DNA of 64,000 nt from Deltaproteobacteria bacterium (GTDB lineage Bacteria > Myxococcota > Myxococcia > Myxococcales > Anaeromyxobacteraceae), in contig JACRMN010000010.1 of NCBI GenBank assembly GCA_016214955.1, positions 238,415 to 302,414 of the forward strand, in the 5' to 3' direction. Position 1 is the stretch's first letter, and each line of letters starts with the position of its first letter. Made by a program: the position numbers and the translations under genes. Positions 61,606-64,000 of the stretch are shown piece by piece. Below the pieces are notes generated by a model that saw only the letters and a list, made by a program, of their open reading frames with translations, searched no databases and was not told the DNA's origin.

Positions 61606-62778
61606 ATGCCTTGCGTGTTGACTGTGGATGACAGCCGTGCGGTCCGGACCATCGTGGCCAAGCAGGTGAAGGACCTGGGCTTCGACGTGGACGAGGCCGA
61701 GGACGGCATCCAGGGGCTCGCCAAGCTCCAGGACATGCAGTTCGACCTGGTGCTGCTCGACGTCACCATGCCCAACATGGACGGCCCGACGATGCTGGCC
61801 AAGATGCGCGAGCAGGGCAACCAGACCCCGGTCATCATGCTCACCAGCGAGTCGAAGCGCTCGGTGGTGGGCGCGGCGATGAAGGCCGGCATCAACGACT
61901 ACATCCTCAAGCCCTTCAAGCCCGAGGAGCTCCGCAACAAGATCCTCACCGTCCTGCAGGGCGGCGGCGGCGACGAGGACGTGGTGGCCGCCTCCAGCCC
62001 CGGCGGCGCGCCGGCGGCCGGCATCTCCTCGCGCCAGGCCCAGAGCGGCCCGGCCGAGGGCGCGGCCAAGCAGTTCATCGACGTGATGCTGGTGGACGAC
62101 ATGGAGAACGTCCACAAGCGCATGCGCGGCATGCTCCCGCAGCACCTGACCATGAACGCCTACACCAGCGCCCAGTCGGCCCTGGCGGCGGCCCGCGACC
62201 GCGTCTACCGGGTGGTCATCGTCGACACCGAGATCCCCGACGTCAACAGCCCGGTGCTGGCCGGCCAGATCAAGGTGCTCCAGCCCCACGCCGCCTTCGT
62301 GGCCCTGGCGCTGCGCACCGCCAACGACCAGACCAAGGAGCTGAAGGACCAGGGCTTCAGCGACGTGCTCTACAAGCCCTTCACCCAGGATACGGTGGAC
62401 GACTTCCTGGGCCAGTACTTTGACAACAACGACTTCCTCATCAGCGAGGACAACGTCCTCAAGGTGGCCCCCTTCAACGGCAAGCCGGAGCGGCTGGAGC
62501 GGTACGTCAACCGGCTCAACCAGCTCTTCCCCGAGGTGCTCAACAAGGTGGCAGCGGCCTGCTACGAGGACATCGTCATCGACTTCGGCGCCGGCGCCAT
62601 GCCCGGCGACCGGCTGCCCAAGCTGCTCATCGGCGTCTCCGGCCTGGTGAAGAGCATGGGCATGGAGATGTCGGTGGTGGCCAGCGCCGACGCCCAGAAG
62701 ATGCTGTCGGGCTTCGAGGAGACCAAGGCCATCAAGGTGTACGGCTCGCTGCAGGAGGCGCGCGCCGCCCTGGGCTAG
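61606..62778 (+). CDS. REC-REC-STAS-like signalling protein
   Basis: A 390-residue multi-domain regulator. REC1 (1-118) has acceptor Asp52 (LVLLDVTMPNMDG) and conserved Lys (LKPF at 102). A Gly/Ala/Ser linker (119-155) follows. REC2 (156-270) has VDD at 163-165 and the acceptor-position Asp207 (VVIVDTEIPD), and KPF at 257, but it is divergent, lacking the usual hydrophobic pattern around the switch. The C-terminal about 75 residues (YEDIVIDFGAGAM...LIGVSGLVKSMGMEMSVVAS...IKVYGSLQEARAALG) resemble a STAS fold. ATG 61606 has GGAGG 5 nt upstream. It is 11 bp after the CheX-like gene. Confidence 0.87.
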   Translation: MPCVLTVDDSRAVRTIVAKQVKDLGFDVDEAEDGIQGLAKLQDMQFDLVLLDVTMPNMDGPTMLAKMREQGNQTPVIMLTSESKRSVVGAAMKAGINDYILKPFKPEELRNKILTVLQGGGGDEDVVAASSPGGAPAAGISSRQAQSGPAEGAAKQFIDVMLVDDMENVHKRMRGMLPQHLTMNAYTSAQSALAAARDRVYRVVIVDTEIPDVNSPVLAGQIKVLQPHAAFVALALRTANDQTKELKDQGFSDVLYKPFTQDTVDDFLGQYFDNNDFLISEDNVLKVAPFNGKPERLERYVNRLNQLFPEVLNKVAAACYEDIVIDFGAGAMPGDRLPKLLIGVSGLVKSMGMEMSVVASADAQKMLSGFEETKAIKVYGSLQEARAALG

Positions 62779-62795
62779 GGGCGGGGCGGGAGCAC

Positions 62796-63659
62796 ATGAG
62801 CGCCGCCAAGCTGGGCGAGGAGCTGAAGACCATCTGCATTAAGCGGATCGCCAGCGACACCCTGGTGATCCCCACCATCCCCACGGTGGTGCAGAAGGCC
62901 CAGGAGCTCCTCAAGGAGGGCGACGCCGGGCTGAAGCGGGCCTCGGACCTGTTCGAGCAGGAGCCCTTCCTCGCCGCCCGGGCGCTGCGGCTGGCCGGCG
63001 GCAAGTCGGCCACCAGCGGCAAGCGCGTGACCCTGGCCGACGCCCTCAACCGGCTCGGCCCGCGCGGCGTGAAGTCGCTGCTCTCCGACGCCACCAGCCA
63101 GAAGGTGCACGTCTCCCGCGACCCCGAGATCGCCAGCGCCATGCGCAAGACCTGGGAGCACGGCGTGGCGGTGGGTACGCTGGCCCGCGACGTCCTCGCC
63201 CTCTCGGGCCAGGCCGACTCCGACGCCGCCTACCTGGCCGGCCTGCTCCACGACATCGGCAAGCCGGTGGTGGTGTCGCTGCTGGCCGAGGCCGAGCGGC
63301 AGACCACCGAGCTCTACAACCGCAGCTGGATCGGCTCGTCGGAGTGGATCGAGGTGGTGGCCCGGGCGCACCGGCCGGTGGGGCTGGCGCTGGCCGAGAA
63401 ATGGCAGTTCCCGGAGCAGGTCGTGAAGTGCATGCAGGAGAACCTGGACTACGACAACGCCGACCGCACCTCGCTGGCCAACGCCGTGTGCTTCGCCAAC
63501 GCCCTCGCCAAGAAGACCGGCGTCTACGTCGGCAACGTCGACCCCGAGGACGTGGACGCCATCGTCATGATCGGCCGCTCGCTCATCGGCGTGAACGACG
63601 AAGTGCTGAAGACGCTGACCAAGGGGTTGAAGGACAGGGTGACGGGGTTGTTCGACTAG
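62796..63659 (+). CDS. HDOD-domain protein (second copy)
   Basis: HDOD-type protein of 287 residues. VIPTIPTVVQKAQELL, ASDLFEQEPFLAARALRLAGG, LADALNRLGPRGVKSLL and LAGLLHDIGKPVVVSLL match the fold, with an HD motif. RRWAHRPVGLALAEKWQFPE-like RAHRPVGLALAEKWQFP follows. It is 17 bp after the REC-REC-STAS gene, so the three genes form one operon. Confidence 0.88.
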   Translation: MSAAKLGEELKTICIKRIASDTLVIPTIPTVVQKAQELLKEGDAGLKRASDLFEQEPFLAARALRLAGGKSATSGKRVTLADALNRLGPRGVKSLLSDATSQKVHVSRDPEIASAMRKTWEHGVAVGTLARDVLALSGQADSDAAYLAGLLHDIGKPVVVSLLAEAERQTTELYNRSWIGSSEWIEVVARAHRPVGLALAEKWQFPEQVVKCMQENLDYDNADRTSLANAVCFANALAKKTGVYVGNVDPEDVDAIVMIGRSLIGVNDEVLKTLTKGLKDRVTGLFD

Positions 63660-63679
63660 GGCGCGGCACGGGAGCCGCG

Positions 63680-63725
63680 GGGGGAACCCGTCCGAGAGTA
63701 GTTGTCGCGAGCCGCGGCCTGCCCG
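63680..63725 (+). repeat. 46-bp direct repeat, copy 1
   Basis: Identical to 63744-63789; contains GTCCGAGAGTAGTTGTCGC. The two copies are separated by 18 bp, a 64-bp period. Confidence 0.85.
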
Positions 63726-63743
63726 TGCGGATCCCGTCCAGTT

Positions 63744-63789
63744 GGGGGAACCCGTCCGAGAGTAGTTGTCGCGAGCCGCGGCCTGCCCG
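63744..63789 (+). repeat. 46-bp direct repeat, copy 2
   Basis: Identical to 63680-63725. It runs into CGGCTGGG, so the end can fold as AGCCGCGG/CCGCGGCT, a hairpin which copy 1 cannot form. Confidence 0.85.
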
Positions 63790-64000
63790 CGGCTGGGCAA
63801 CCGAGGAATCCTTCGGGTTGGAGCAGTGGTAAGCGGCTCTCCGTCGGGGCAAGGCCTTTCCGAGCCGGGGGGACGACGCTGGAAGCGAGCAGGCCTTGGC
63901 TGGAGGCAGTCCTCCGCCGGAGCCTGCGCCCTGGCTGCCGCGTCTCCGGGCTGCTCGATGCGCGCGCTACCCGCAGGTCGCGCAGGGCACGCCGTGAAGG

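Larger units (their letters stand above)
63660..64000. other. Right-end 341-bp non-coding stretch with a 46-bp direct repeat
   Basis: No gene seen to the window end. It holds two identical 46-bp direct repeats (see separate entries) and the palindrome AGCCGCGG-CCTGC-CCGCGGCT at the end of the second one, without a T-tract. The rest is unremarkable. Confidence 0.6.

Noticed and set aside
63680..63789. A CRISPR array
   Set aside because: Only two repeats, with 46-bp units and an 18-bp spacer; no cas genes.

Overview
The window is very GC-rich DNA, strongly biased to G or C in third codon positions. The gene content suggests a flagellated, respiring member of the Myxococcota, most like Anaeromyxobacter. 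The grounds are a selenocysteine formate dehydrogenase-N next to a multihaem lipoprotein with CX2CH, CX3CH and CX4CH haem sites, DUF4388 and Roadblock proteins, several sigma-54 activators, and a flagellar/chemotaxis cluster. The taxonomic call is an inference from gene content; no rRNA or tRNA gene was seen.

Layout. 36-8366 (+): formate dehydrogenase-N (fdnGHI, with an in-frame TGA read as selenocysteine and a SECIS hairpin), fdhE, an alpha/beta hydrolase and an 18-motif multihaem c-type cytochrome lipoprotein. 8499-10051 (+): a DTW-domain tRNA-modification-type enzyme and a YheT-type hydrolase. 10044-12590 (-): a HAMP sensor-like protein, a Roadblock protein and a DUF4388-Roadblock protein. 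12942-16742 (-): a B12/radical SAM protein and an M1 aminopeptidase. 16872-20984: a predicted outer-membrane protein and two histidine kinases. 21305-27853: a GH-type glucoamylase-family lipoprotein, a type-B carboxylesterase, a kelch lipoprotein, a small HExxH lipoprotein and a class II photolyase-like protein. 27907-31001 (-): a DUF523/DUF1722 protein, a HerA-like (DUF853) ATPase and a hemerythrin. 31196-37350: a GAF sigma-54 activator, a P-loop kinase-like protein, a MetX-homoserine dehydrogenase fusion and a PAS/GAF histidine kinase.

37647-52947 (+) is a flagellar block. Two receiver-less sigma-54 activators flank a secreted repeat-like protein. They are followed by flgB-flgC-fliE-fliF-fliG-fliH-fliI-(MotE-like)-fliK-flgD-flgE-flbD-motA-motB, closely packed or overlapping. 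60667-53465 (-) is a chemotaxis operon: cheY-like, cheA with two Hpt domains, cheR, cheD, an HDOD protein, cheY, cheX and cheB. Divergent from it, 61142-63659 (+) holds a CheX-like protein, a REC-REC-STAS-like protein and a second HDOD protein. No MCP or CheW gene lies in the window.

Several gene starts have a well-placed sigma-54 (-24/-12) promoter-like sequence upstream: the flgB operon, the first flagellar activator, histidine kinases, the hemerythrin gene, and possibly the che operon. With three sigma-54 activators encoded here, this suggests that much of the window belongs to sigma-54 circuits. Other structure includes a 56-bp dispersed repeat (one copy intergenic, one inside a flagellar gene), scattered GTCGGG-type hexamer tracts, and a 46-bp direct repeat at the right end.
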